DNA of 19,529 nt. Source: CAYSZB01 sp964435475 (GTDB lineage Bacteria > Chloroflexota > Anaerolineae > Anaerolineales > Anaerolineaceae). How positions within the stretch are numbered: the first letter of the stretch is position 1; the number at the start of each line of letters is the position of its first letter. Both the position numbers and the translations under genes were made by a program. This document shows, in pieces, positions 1 to 8,260 of this stretch. The notes below the pieces were generated by a model. The model had not been told where the DNA came from. It did no database searches and saw only the letters and a list, made by a program, of their open reading frames with translations. The DNA lies in NCBI GenBank assembly GCA_964435475.1, contig CAYSZB010000044.1:1-19529 (forward strand). Direction: 5' to 3'.

Positions 1-684
1 ATGGCGGCTACGATCACCAGGGTGAAGGGGATCAAAACCTCCGGTGTGCGCAGCGGGAACTGGTTATCAAGAGAACAGGCGCAAGCCCTGGTTAATTCTC
101 CGGATATCAACACCTTTCGTGGATTGCGTGACCGGGCAGTGCTGGCAGTGATGATTGGTTGTGGGCTGCGCCGCTCAGAAACCGCAAGTCTCACCTATGC
201 GCACATACAGCAGCGGGAAGGACGCTGGGTGGTAGTCGACCTGGTTGGAAAAGGACGCCGGGTGCGCAGCGTGCCCATGCCGCCCTGGACCAAGGTGGCT
301 ATAGATGCTTGGGTAAGAGCTCTTGAGACTCGGTTGGGTCAAATCTCGCCTGATATGCGCATCTTTAAGGCCATTAACAAGGCAGACAAACTCAGTGGTG
401 CGCGGAAAGCCAGTGGTTTTTCCAGGTCAGATGGCTTTATGAGCGACCAGGCGATTGCTGATGTAGTCAAGTACTACTGTGACTGGTTGGGCTATGAAAA
501 TGTGGCTGCCCATGACCTGAGGCGCACTTTTGCCAAGCTGGCGCGCAAAGGCGGCGCTGAGATCGACCAGATCCAGCTCTCGCTTGGTCATGCCAGCATT
601 CAAACCACGGAGAGATACCTGGGAACCAGGCAGGATCTGAACGATGCCCCGGCTGACCGCCTGGGAATTGACCTTGACAAATGA
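1..684 (+). CDS. Tyrosine recombinase/integrase, catalytic domain (5' partial)
   Basis: Site-specific DNA recombinase of the XerC/XerD/phage integrase family, which cuts and rejoins DNA through a covalent 3'-phosphotyrosine. All catalytic positions can be read: Arg57 in CGLRRSE, Lys84 in GKGRR, His171 and Arg174 in HDLRRTFA, His197 in LGHAS and the nucleophile Tyr206 in TTERYLG. The N-terminal SAM-like core-binding domain (about 100 residues in the family) is missing. The window begins exactly at an ATG, so the gene almost certainly starts upstream and position 1 is probably not the true start. The first 25 residues resemble the linker between the two domains. The C-terminal tail (QDLNDAPADRLGI) recurs in the broken gene ending at 8260, with an 84-bp block identical at the base level. 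The visible domain looks functional. Its targets cannot be told from the sequence. Confidence 0.93.
   Translation: MAATITRVKGIKTSGVRSGNWLSREQAQALVNSPDINTFRGLRDRAVLAVMIGCGLRRSETASLTYAHIQQREGRWVVVDLVGKGRRVRSVPMPPWTKVAIDAWVRALETRLGQISPDMRIFKAINKADKLSGARKASGFSRSDGFMSDQAIADVVKYYCDWLGYENVAAHDLRRTFAKLARKGGAEIDQIQLSLGHASIQTTERYLGTRQDLNDAPADRLGIDLDK
582..665 (+). repeat. 84-bp exact direct repeat, copy 1 (inside recombinase gene)
   Basis: This block is identical to 8158-8241 by direct reading and has the same orientation. It encodes the recombinase C-terminal region from LGHAS to DRLG, including the catalytic His and Tyr. Identity ends sharply. The 23 bases to the left differ from the other copy at 5 positions, and the sequence to the right diverges within a few bases. 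Confidence 0.9.
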
Positions 685-724
685 TCTAATCCGCCTTATC
701 TACAAGATGGAGTAATATTTTTGT

Positions 725-775
725 TCATATGAGAATTTTTACTCATGTGATATTAACCTTGGATAATGTTATAAT
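725..775 (+). promoter_or_regulatory. Inverted repeat plus sigma-70-like promoter upstream of giant exported protein
   Basis: A near-perfect inverted repeat (arms 725-733 and 742-750, nine pairs with one G:T, 8-nt loop) lies just before a consensus TATAAT at 770-775. A -35-like GTGATA sits at 747-752 with a 17-bp spacer and overlaps the right arm, so a protein bound to the repeat could block the promoter. The repeat has no T run after it, which argues against a simple terminator for the recombinase gene. The leader to the start codon at 890 would be about 110 nt. Confidence 0.4.
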
Positions 776-889
776 AATGAAAATCTCATATTTGAACTTT
801 CATAACATGACAATGCCTAGAGTCTAATATATTGATCAAATTGGAGATTCTTTCATATCTCTTGAATTGTTTAAATTAAAGGAGAGCCC

Positions 890-3800
890 ATGTTATCCAC
901 CCATTCATTAAAATTCTGTAGATACTCACTTAATTTGATTTTAATTACAAGTTTATTGACAGGTTTAGTTCTAGCTGGCAAACCTCAAGCAAAAGCTAAA
1001 GCTTATTCAGTCACACAAGACCCTCCTCGCATTCAATTTCAGGGACCACCGATGCAATTAATACCGCCAGTTGGCTATATGCAAACATCAGGACCGACAT
1101 ATACCGATTACCGCGACAACCTCAACCAAAGTTGGATGTCCCTAAGTCAAACAGATAACAGACTTATGCAAGATCCAGATATGAGCAGCCTGGCTTATGC
1201 CATGGTAGATGCCAGCCTGCCTGCTGGTGTAGACTCGCGAAGTTTACCGTCTGGCATGATCACGATTGATTTGACCTATGATGTGGTCATGGGCTGGGCA
1301 ACCTCTGGGGATTCAATTACCGTATCAGTCGGGGCTGATGGTCATGGCGCAGCGGTGGCAGACGGGACCGGCTTTTTTTGGACACCCATCTGGCACAGTA
1401 CCAGTGGCTATCAGCTTGATACTGATTGCAGCATGTCCTTCACCATCACGGTAGAGAGTGATGCACCGATTGTCCTGACCCCACCCTGCCTGACTGGCAG
1501 CATTGATGTAATAAATGATGAGATCGATGGCAGTATTTCTGACGATACTGGCAGCACTGCATTAACAGCGACGCTCAGTATGCTGGACAATTTTCTTATT
1601 CCTCAACCTCCCTCACCTGGCGCACCTGACGTTACGGGGAGTACCTCGGGTGACGGATCGTTCACACTCTCTTTTTCAGGGGTAGATCTTGGCGCAGAGA
1701 GCATGGCAGCCATTGATATGACACATACAGGTGTGAACATACGCTCCTACCTTTATCCCCAGGATGTCTTTTTGGTGCAGCAATTTAACACCATCGCTGG
1801 TTTTGCATCGCCAGGTCAGACAGTCAACGCCACCGTCTATGAAGGGATTACCTCTACGGTACGCTGGAGTGGCACAACGAGTGCAAATTGGCCGCATGGG
1901 CTCTATAGCTTTGCTGGGGCAATCGAGATTGGGGACACCATTGAGATTGTTTTGGATGGTGGTGCAACCCTAACCACAAGCGTATTCTCTTTGGGCAATT
2001 TTATTTTTGACGTAAGCTCAGAGTCGCTAACAGGTGATGCTCCCGAGGGGGAAGATGTGCGATCAACCTTTTGGCAATGGGCGGGAGAGACGCGCACCTA
2101 CAATGAAATTCATACTACAGGTGGTATTGGGGATACCTTTATGATGAATTTCTCCCCAACTGATCTGAGGCCTCATGATGAGGTACTGGTGGTGGTGGCT
2201 GATGCAAGTGGTAATCAGACCCAGATCACCAGCGGACCTCCTTTCGTCTCTGCACTGATTGCATATGATGATCGAGATTGCATTACTGGGCGGCTGGATG
2301 CAACTGGTCTTCCGATTACCGTGACCCTTGATAAGGGTGGTGGTGAGATCTATGAGCGTACACCACCTGGATGGAGCACGGATTCTGGTAACGAATTTGG
2401 CGTTTGTTTCCTTATCAGGGCAGCTGATTTTAGCTGGGGTCCGATCAATTTTGAACCAGGTGATATTGCCACACTTAAATCTGATGACACACATTGGTCA
2501 GGATCGGTTACTGTAAAAGATTTTAGTTGGATTGGTGATACATCAACTGACACCATAAGCGGCCAAGCCCCTGATGGAGACATGGAAATCCGTGTTTCCC
2601 AGTGGAACAGTGGGTTTTACCCACTGCTTGGGACAGTCACCAAGCAGGTAACTGCTTCTGGTACATCATTTTCAACCAGTTTCACAAATTTTGATGTTAG
2701 GGACGGAAATATCATTTGGTGGGATCATTATGATGCTATCAGTGGATATGGCAATTTACTGAATCCCTGGAGCTCACCATCATTGCCCTACTTTGAGCTG
2801 CAGTTGTCACATAATGCTATTAGTGGCACGGACAGCAATCCCGATGAAACAATTACTGCAAACCTGTATGATGAAAGTGATACCCTCTTGGTGACTACCA
2901 GCGACGACGATGACAGTGATCCATGGCGATTCTGGTTGGGAAATTTCGGGACCTATACATTCCAGCCTGGTTATAAGATTGTTGTCAGCTCAACCAGCGG
3001 ATGGTCATCTGAGATGGTTGTACCTGGTCTCTCCATAATTGGTGATATGTCGTCTGATATGATCACTGCGCAGGGACCGGATGGGCGGCTGTTCCTGGAA
3101 GTATATAACTCAGATTTCAGCCAGGGACAGGGCAGCTTTATACCTGCCTCAGATGTGCTGTGGAACCTGGCTTACTATGGATGGGACCTTATGCAAGGGG
3201 ACACGATTGCGGTAACTTACGAGGCATTAGATGGAAACCGGGCGAGGCTTGAAGAGCGCATGGGTGAAGTGTATAATGTTGGCACCTGGCTGAGTCCGGG
3301 ATCCCAAGACTGGATATGGGGGAATGCCATACCAGGTTCAGAAGTGACGATCGAGACGGACTCAGAGACACTTACTGCTTATGCTGACCCAAGTTGCGAT
3401 GGCTGTTGGGGGGGAGTCTCAATTGATCTTGAACCCGGGGACACGATCACCGTAACAGCAGGCGACGGCCTTTACCCAGTTGAGTTTTCCATTACCACTC
3501 CTTTTGTGGCACAGGCTGACTCTGACACAGACGTTGTTGCTGGTCAGGTAGGTGGACGAGCCGATGATTGGGTGGATATTAATGGCAATTGGGAGAATGG
3601 CTATCAGCAGATAACCACAAACGCTGATGGAAGTTTTTCAGCTGATTATGATGATATACCACGTGGGGGTGATGGAGGTATTCACTATTCTTATATTGAA
3701 GATGCCACACAGATTGTTTCCGAACTGTATTTTAGAGCTCCTGACCTGGTCTTGGATATTTTCCCCCAGAATAACAGCATCGAAGGCAGATACGCTCTCG

Positions 3801-6800
3801 GGCATGAGATCACGTTGAAGGTTTATGACAGTGGGGACATGCTTAAAGCCACCATAACGCTTCCAACTGAAGAAGTAGAGTGGTTCGGATCCATGACAGG
3901 CTTTTCCACTCAAAATCAAGACGATCTCTGGAATCCCTCTCTTCCGGACATTGCTCCAGGCGACAAGGTATATGGTTTCGTGGACGATGCGGAGAGCTTC
4001 GATGCTTACGCACAGGTTGGTGAAATAACTGCCGAGGTAGATGCGGATGCCAACAGCATCAGCGGGTATTTGGATGTCGATTGGCTACCTGATGATGAGC
4101 TGGTGAGAGTGGACTGCCAGCCTTGGGGCGCGCCTGGCGGTGCTACAAGCAAAGAGGATTTTATCTTCCCAACAGGAACTGATCCTTTCACCTGCTCATG
4201 GGATCCCGATACCGAGTGGGACGTCGAGCCGGGTCAGGACATCGGGGTGATATACCAGGATGAGGATGGAGATAATATTATCTATTGGTTCCAGGAAATT
4301 TCATATGACCTGTACCTGGATATTAATTACGACCATGATTGGATCGAGGGCCAGTATCCCCCCGGTTACGAAGTGACATTAACCGTAACTGAAAGCGATG
4401 GAACGACCGTCAAAGCCACAACCACAATAACGACAAGTGAAGTACCCTGGTGGGGCGGGCAAACAGGCTTTTCGACCAATATGGATACTATATGGGATCC
4501 AGAACGCCCTGATATCCAACCGGGCGACTGGGTGTATGGCGAGGTAGAGGCTGAAGGTACCACCTATTATGCCGAAGTCCAGCTTGGAACGATCACAGGC
4601 GAAGTAAATATCGATACTGACAGCATCCGTGGGACTATCAATGCATCCTGGCTGCCGCAGGATGTTGATGTGGAGGTGCAGTGCCATGCCTGGGGTTCAG
4701 ATGGAGGTGCACCCAGCAAACAGGATAATGTCCCTCCAAATGGAAGTGTCATCTACGCATGCTCATGGGATCCCGACACAGAGTGGGATATCCAACCATA
4801 CCAGCAAGTGGGTGTATCATACAGGGACCCTGCCGGGCATTGGGTGTATGGTGTGTTCGAAGGTTATACCGATGAACTGATCCTGAGCATCCATTATGAC
4901 CATGAGTGGATAGAAGGGCGCTATGAACCAGGACATACGGTCTACCTGCAGGTCCAAGATCCCGAAGGACAGGAAAAAGCACATATCACCCTGCCAACAG
5001 GTCTCATCGACGGGTGGGGTGGGCAATCAGGCTTTTCCACCTACATGGAAGGCGCTCAGTGGATACCCAATCACCCAGATATTCAACCGGGCGACATCAT
5101 CCACGGCGAAGTGGATGATGGCAGCCAATTCTGGGCAGATGTGGAAATTGCTTCTGTCACTGGAATTGTTGATCTGGAAGAAGATAGCTTAACCGGGACA
5201 CTTAACGCAGCATGGTTGATGCCTGGACCGGTGGATATTGGCTGCTATATCTGGGAGAATAACAGCCCAGGCAACAAATATACCTCAGTGATTCCCAATG
5301 GTACGGAAATCTTCACTTGTGATTGGATCGATGATGGGTGGGATATCGTACCCGGTACACAGGTGATGGTGGCTTACTTTGAGCCAGCCGGGCATGAGAT
5401 TATTGGCGACTTTAGTTATCCAACCCCTTACCTGCAGATCCAAAAACGGTTTGAGGGCGGAGAAAACCCGGGTGTGGGAGGTAATGCCACTTTCTATGTG
5501 CAGTACCACAATCAAGGCAAGGGAGATGCTGAGGACGTGACGATCACAGACACAATGGTTGGCATGACCTACCTCGGGGATACCTCCGGGTTCATACTTA
5601 CCGGATCCGGAAGTGAAGTTAGTTGGAATCTTGGCACAGTGCCCCCAGGAGACTGGGTCGGTTTCTTTGTCTATGCCCAGGTAACCGCTGATGCAGGTGC
5701 TCCAGTCAGCAACACGGTTGAAATCAGTACCAGCAGCTTTGACCAGGGCGACCCCTTGGAAAAAGTAAGCACCTGGGAAGGCACGGTCAGTCCTTACGAT
5801 GCCAAACTCAGTGTGAATAAAGGCACCTGGACCTGGAACCCAGCACCTGGAGAGTATTTTGTCTATAATGTCGGTGTTTGTAACAATGGTTCGACAGGCA
5901 GCGCATCGGTATCCCTGACAGACATCCTACCTGGAGCGACAACCTTTGACAATTGGTGGGCTAGGGAGGCTGGTTGGGAGCAAACAGCTCTGCTAGATCA
6001 TACTCTTGGGTTGCAACACCCGTCAATTCCTGCCCACTACTGTTATGAGGTATATATCCGTGTCTTGCTGGATCCTGAATCGATATCGGGTGATTTATTG
6101 ACCAATGTAGCGAGTATTGATACTTTGATTAACACTGATATTGAAAATGGTGTGGCAACCCTTGAACATAACGTTGGTGATCCTTATACAGATCTATCTA
6201 TCTCTACCAACTGGCATTGGGGAATGCTGGTCCCAGGAGGAAATTACCGCTACGGAATTCAATTCAAGAATGAAGGCAATGTTTCGGTGGCTGGTCCGAT
6301 TGATGTTACGGCAACCATCCCTTCTGGAACAACTTTCGCGGGTTGGAATCACTGGGACTGGGCAGATGTCAGTGATCCGGTCTTCTTGGACAACCAGGTC
6401 ACCTGGCAGGTGGATACCCTGGATCCTGGAATTTCGGGGACGATTGAGGTCTGGTTGGATATTGATGCAGAAACAGTGCCTGGCACACTTTTGTTCCACA
6501 GCGTTGAGATCGAAGTTCAGCCGGAAGAGGGATTCACCGAAAATAACTTGAGCAGCATGGAGGAGACGGTCCATAATCATGGTCCCAACCTACGCATCAG
6601 AAAGTGGGGAGACTGGCACGGGTACGGTGAGGGGCATAATGCCTGGTATCAACTGCAGGTGGAGAATGTTGGCGACCAGATTGTTGAAAATGTGGTCATC
6701 CGAGATGACTACCCTGCAGCGATGGAATTGGACGGTGGGCTAAATGTCGGCTTCTGGCAATCATGGACCTGGGAAGACAATCCAGCTTCAAATTATTTTA

Positions 6801-7453
6801 CAGTAACATTGGAGAAATTGGAGCCAACCTGGAATGTGGGGATTAATTTCAATGTCGTTATTCCAGGGGATGAGCCTGTGCCATTTGGACAGGTCTTCAC
6901 AAACACTGCCACTATTACAGAGGATCCTGAAGATAGCAACCCTGAAGATAATACTGCAATTTACCTGTTAGGCAGTGGACCGGATATGTTCGTGGAGAAG
7001 ACTCTACAACAGGGTAAGTTCATTCCTGGCGAAGAAGTGACTTTCCTGTTACGCTTTGGCAATGCCCAACCCGGTCATGCCCAGTGGTGGAACATGACAG
7101 GAAATGGGATAGTAACCGATACCTTGCCTGATGGAATGAGTTATGTCTCCGCGGTTCTGCACTGGTGCGGTGAGACAGAGTGGTGTGATTTCACACCTGA
7201 AGATCCCATCGATCAGACATTATCATGGACAATTGGCGCATATAACGCGGGAGCTTGGAATGAGGTCCTGCTGACTGTGTTAATCAGCGACGATGTGCAG
7301 GATGGGGATGAGCTGGTCAACTTGCTGGAAATCGTCAGTACAGAGCCAACACAGGATCTTGACCCCTTCCCAGATAATAACAGTAGCAGTTACACTGGGA
7401 AAGTGGAGATCCCATTCTTCTACATTTATCTTCCACTTGTGCTGCGTAATTAG
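890..7453 (+). CDS. Giant exported repeat protein with C-terminal DUF11-like repeats
   Basis: 2187-residue secreted or surface protein of unknown function. The start at 890 is supported by GGAG at 881-884. A signal peptide is clear: Lys/Arg near residues 8-11, a hydrophobic core at about 14-29, and cleavage near AKA at 36-38. Residues 40-370 look like beta-rich domains. A first repeat family (opening like IGDTSTDTISGQAPDG) starts near residues 374, 548, 717 and, weaker, 876. A second family of about 188 residues runs 950-1137, 1138-1327 and 1328-1513; each copy carries WIEG or SIEG, GFST, PDIxPGD and a cysteine pair 25-26 residues apart. Five DUF11-like, probably Ig-fold, units begin near 1514, 1637, 1765, 1898 and 2030. 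The protein ends YLPLVLRN. It is visibly rich in Asp, Glu, Gly and Trp. A role in adhesion, the cell envelope or extracellular structure is an inference; no catalytic motif was recognised. Confidence 0.92.
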   Translation: MLSTHSLKFCRYSLNLILITSLLTGLVLAGKPQAKAKAYSVTQDPPRIQFQGPPMQLIPPVGYMQTSGPTYTDYRDNLNQSWMSLSQTDNRLMQDPDMSSLAYAMVDASLPAGVDSRSLPSGMITIDLTYDVVMGWATSGDSITVSVGADGHGAAVADGTGFFWTPIWHSTSGYQLDTDCSMSFTITVESDAPIVLTPPCLTGSIDVINDEIDGSISDDTGSTALTATLSMLDNFLIPQPPSPGAPDVTGSTSGDGSFTLSFSGVDLGAESMAAIDMTHTGVNIRSYLYPQDVFLVQQFNTIAGFASPGQTVNATVYEGITSTVRWSGTTSANWPHGLYSFAGAIEIGDTIEIVLDGGATLTTSVFSLGNFIFDVSSESLTGDAPEGEDVRSTFWQWAGETRTYNEIHTTGGIGDTFMMNFSPTDLRPHDEVLVVVADASGNQTQITSGPPFVSALIAYDDRDCITGRLDATGLPITVTLDKGGGEIYERTPPGWSTDSGNEFGVCFLIRAADFSWGPINFEPGDIATLKSDDTHWSGSVTVKDFSWIGDTSTDTISGQAPDGDMEIRVSQWNSGFYPLLGTVTKQVTASGTSFSTSFTNFDVRDGNIIWWDHYDAISGYGNLLNPWSSPSLPYFELQLSHNAISGTDSNPDETITANLYDESDTLLVTTSDDDDSDPWRFWLGNFGTYTFQPGYKIVVSSTSGWSSEMVVPGLSIIGDMSSDMITAQGPDGRLFLEVYNSDFSQGQGSFIPASDVLWNLAYYGWDLMQGDTIAVTYEALDGNRARLEERMGEVYNVGTWLSPGSQDWIWGNAIPGSEVTIETDSETLTAYADPSCDGCWGGVSIDLEPGDTITVTAGDGLYPVEFSITTPFVAQADSDTDVVAGQVGGRADDWVDINGNWENGYQQITTNADGSFSADYDDIPRGGDGGIHYSYIEDATQIVSELYFRAPDLVLDIFPQNNSIEGRYALGHEITLKVYDSGDMLKATITLPTEEVEWFGSMTGFSTQNQDDLWNPSLPDIAPGDKVYGFVDDAESFDAYAQVGEITAEVDADANSISGYLDVDWLPDDELVRVDCQPWGAPGGATSKEDFIFPTGTDPFTCSWDPDTEWDVEPGQDIGVIYQDEDGDNIIYWFQEISYDLYLDINYDHDWIEGQYPPGYEVTLTVTESDGTTVKATTTITTSEVPWWGGQTGFSTNMDTIWDPERPDIQPGDWVYGEVEAEGTTYYAEVQLGTITGEVNIDTDSIRGTINASWLPQDVDVEVQCHAWGSDGGAPSKQDNVPPNGSVIYACSWDPDTEWDIQPYQQVGVSYRDPAGHWVYGVFEGYTDELILSIHYDHEWIEGRYEPGHTVYLQVQDPEGQEKAHITLPTGLIDGWGGQSGFSTYMEGAQWIPNHPDIQPGDIIHGEVDDGSQFWADVEIASVTGIVDLEEDSLTGTLNAAWLMPGPVDIGCYIWENNSPGNKYTSVIPNGTEIFTCDWIDDGWDIVPGTQVMVAYFEPAGHEIIGDFSYPTPYLQIQKRFEGGENPGVGGNATFYVQYHNQGKGDAEDVTITDTMVGMTYLGDTSGFILTGSGSEVSWNLGTVPPGDWVGFFVYAQVTADAGAPVSNTVEISTSSFDQGDPLEKVSTWEGTVSPYDAKLSVNKGTWTWNPAPGEYFVYNVGVCNNGSTGSASVSLTDILPGATTFDNWWAREAGWEQTALLDHTLGLQHPSIPAHYCYEVYIRVLLDPESISGDLLTNVASIDTLINTDIENGVATLEHNVGDPYTDLSISTNWHWGMLVPGGNYRYGIQFKNEGNVSVAGPIDVTATIPSGTTFAGWNHWDWADVSDPVFLDNQVTWQVDTLDPGISGTIEVWLDIDAETVPGTLLFHSVEIEVQPEEGFTENNLSSMEETVHNHGPNLRIRKWGDWHGYGEGHNAWYQLQVENVGDQIVENVVIRDDYPAAMELDGGLNVGFWQSWTWEDNPASNYFTVTLEKLEPTWNVGINFNVVIPGDEPVPFGQVFTNTATITEDPEDSNPEDNTAIYLLGSGPDMFVEKTLQQGKFIPGEEVTFLLRFGNAQPGHAQWWNMTGNGIVTDTLPDGMSYVSAVLHWCGETEWCDFTPEDPIDQTLSWTIGAYNAGAWNEVLLTVLISDDVQDGDELVNLLEIVSTEPTQDLDPFPDNNSSSYTGKVEIPFFYIYLPLVLRN
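3737..5428 (+). repeat. Three tandem ~188-codon repeats inside the giant protein
   Basis: Repeat units start at about 3737, 4301 and 4868-4871 and encode about 186-190 residues each. Units 2 and 3 are the most alike: YDHDWIEG versus YDHEWIEG, WGGQTGFST versus WGGQSGFST, and PDIQPGD in both. Units 1 and 2 share CSWDPDTEWD. Each holds two cysteines (residues 1076/1102, 1265/1291 and 1452/1477), which suggests one disulfide per unit in an exported protein. The copies differ enough at the base level to be old duplications. Confidence 0.85.
5429..7400 (+). repeat. Five DUF11-like repeats
   Basis: Five units of about 120-150 residues begin at about 5429, 5798, 6182, 6581 and 6977. Units 1, 2, 3 and 5 show the typical DUF11 progression: a first strand with 'xxKxxxxGxxxPG', then 'xYxxxxxNxGxxxAxxVxxTDxLPxGxT', a tryptophan-rich strand ending WxxGxxxPG, and a closing strand with NTAxI. 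Unit 4 (LRIRKWGDWH) is more diverged. DUF11 repeats are known from large surface proteins of bacteria and archaea. Confidence 0.8.
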
Positions 7454-7499
7454 ATATAGAAACAACAGGGGAGTCTGCTCATTAACAACAATTACAATA

Positions 7500-7540
7500 C
7501 CTGGCTCATTTTTACACTTAGATTTGAGCCAGGCTTGTTT
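7500..7540 (+). terminator. Hairpin downstream of giant protein gene
   Basis: Perfect 9-bp inverted repeat CCTGGCTCA (7500-7508) and TGAGCCAGG (7525-7533) around a 16-nt loop, followed by the moderately T-rich CTTGTTT. It lies 47 bp after the stop codon at 7451-7453. It is a plausible weak intrinsic terminator; the long loop and short T tract lower confidence. Confidence 0.5.
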
Positions 7541-7692
7541 AAGGGTGCATACATTCGGAGAAAGCTACTTATACTATCGATTTTCGAAAATTGTGATACC
7601 CTAAGTGTATAATTAATGGTGTTAATCACCTGCCGGAATGACTCATACTGAAGTCACATTAAATTATTAAGATCAAATAATAAGTCCCAAAA

Positions 7693-8260
7693 ATGAAAGA
7701 AAGTAAATCCAAGATTATTACTTATGCTCTAGGGATGTTTATCACGTCCATTCACATCAATCTTCTCAAGACCTATACAGCTATTTATTATGTAGACGCG
7801 CTGGGGCTCAAAACCACCCACTGAGCGCTGGTACTTTTTTTTATTTATACCTTCATTGATGTTATTGACAACCCGGTGTATGGTTTCCTGAACGACCGGA
7901 CTCGCACCAAGTGGGGCCGACGACTTCCCTTGCTGGTGATCGGCAATCCCCTGATTATCTTGGGATTGGTTGTTTTTACAGCACGCCCGCTTTTCTGGCA
8001 GGAAACTCATTGCTTGCCTATGCGACTTTGTTCTATATTTTCACAGATATGCTGGACTCGTTGATCAATGCCAATTATGGCGCTTTGTTCCCTGAGTTAG
8101 TCCGTACAGACGCCAGTCGCGCCAAGACAACTCTGAGATCAATCAGATTCAGCTGTTGCTTGGTCATGCCAGCATTCAAACCACGGAGAGATACCTGGGA
8201 ACCAGGCAGGATCTGAACGATGCCCCGGCTGACCGCCTGGGGATTGAGCTTAAACGCTAA
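7693..8260 (+). pseudogene. Chimeric pseudogene: 5' GPH symporter fused to 3' tyrosine recombinase fragment
   Basis: The first part (7693 to about 8134) matches the N-terminal third of the intact symporter at 8554. It starts MKESKSK against MKESKFK and keeps IDNPVYGFLNDRTRTKWGRR, and later LINANYGALFPEL and SRAKT. It is broken by an in-frame TGA at 7822-7824, best aligned to a TGG Trp codon of the intact gene, and by a frameshift near the T run at 7973-7977, after which homology continues in another frame. At about 8131-8137 the symporter sequence stops at SRAKT and a recombinase C-terminus begins in a third frame (EINQIQLLLGHAS to the TAA at 8258-8260, ending GIELKR). The fusion point shows only about 3-5 bp of possible shared sequence (CTCTG/CTGAG). 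No good ribosome binding site precedes 7693. A TATAAT at 7608-7613 may be a relic promoter. The locus cannot make a working transporter or recombinase. Confidence 0.9.
8158..8241 (+). repeat. 84-bp exact direct repeat, copy 2 (inside pseudogene)
   Basis: Identical to 582-665 and in the same orientation, 7.5 kb apart. It lies inside the recombinase-derived tail of the pseudogene. The stop region that follows (GIELKR then TAA) differs from copy 1 (GIDLDK then TGA), so this tail comes from a related but different recombinase gene. Confidence 0.9.

Noticed and set aside
2063..2494. 143-codon open frame on the minus strand within the giant protein gene
   Set aside because: It lies antisense to a strongly supported repeat protein, has no domain or membrane pattern, and its composition mirrors the other strand. 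Many similar shadows occur along 1676-7465.
6141..6580. Overlapping 128-136-codon frames on both strands
   Set aside because: Both fall inside the third DUF11-like repeat, whose frame is clearly the coding one.
7573..7640. Palindrome TTTTCGAAAA plus TATAAT as a working promoter
   Set aside because: No -35 at proper spacing and it leads only to a pseudogene; at best a relic.
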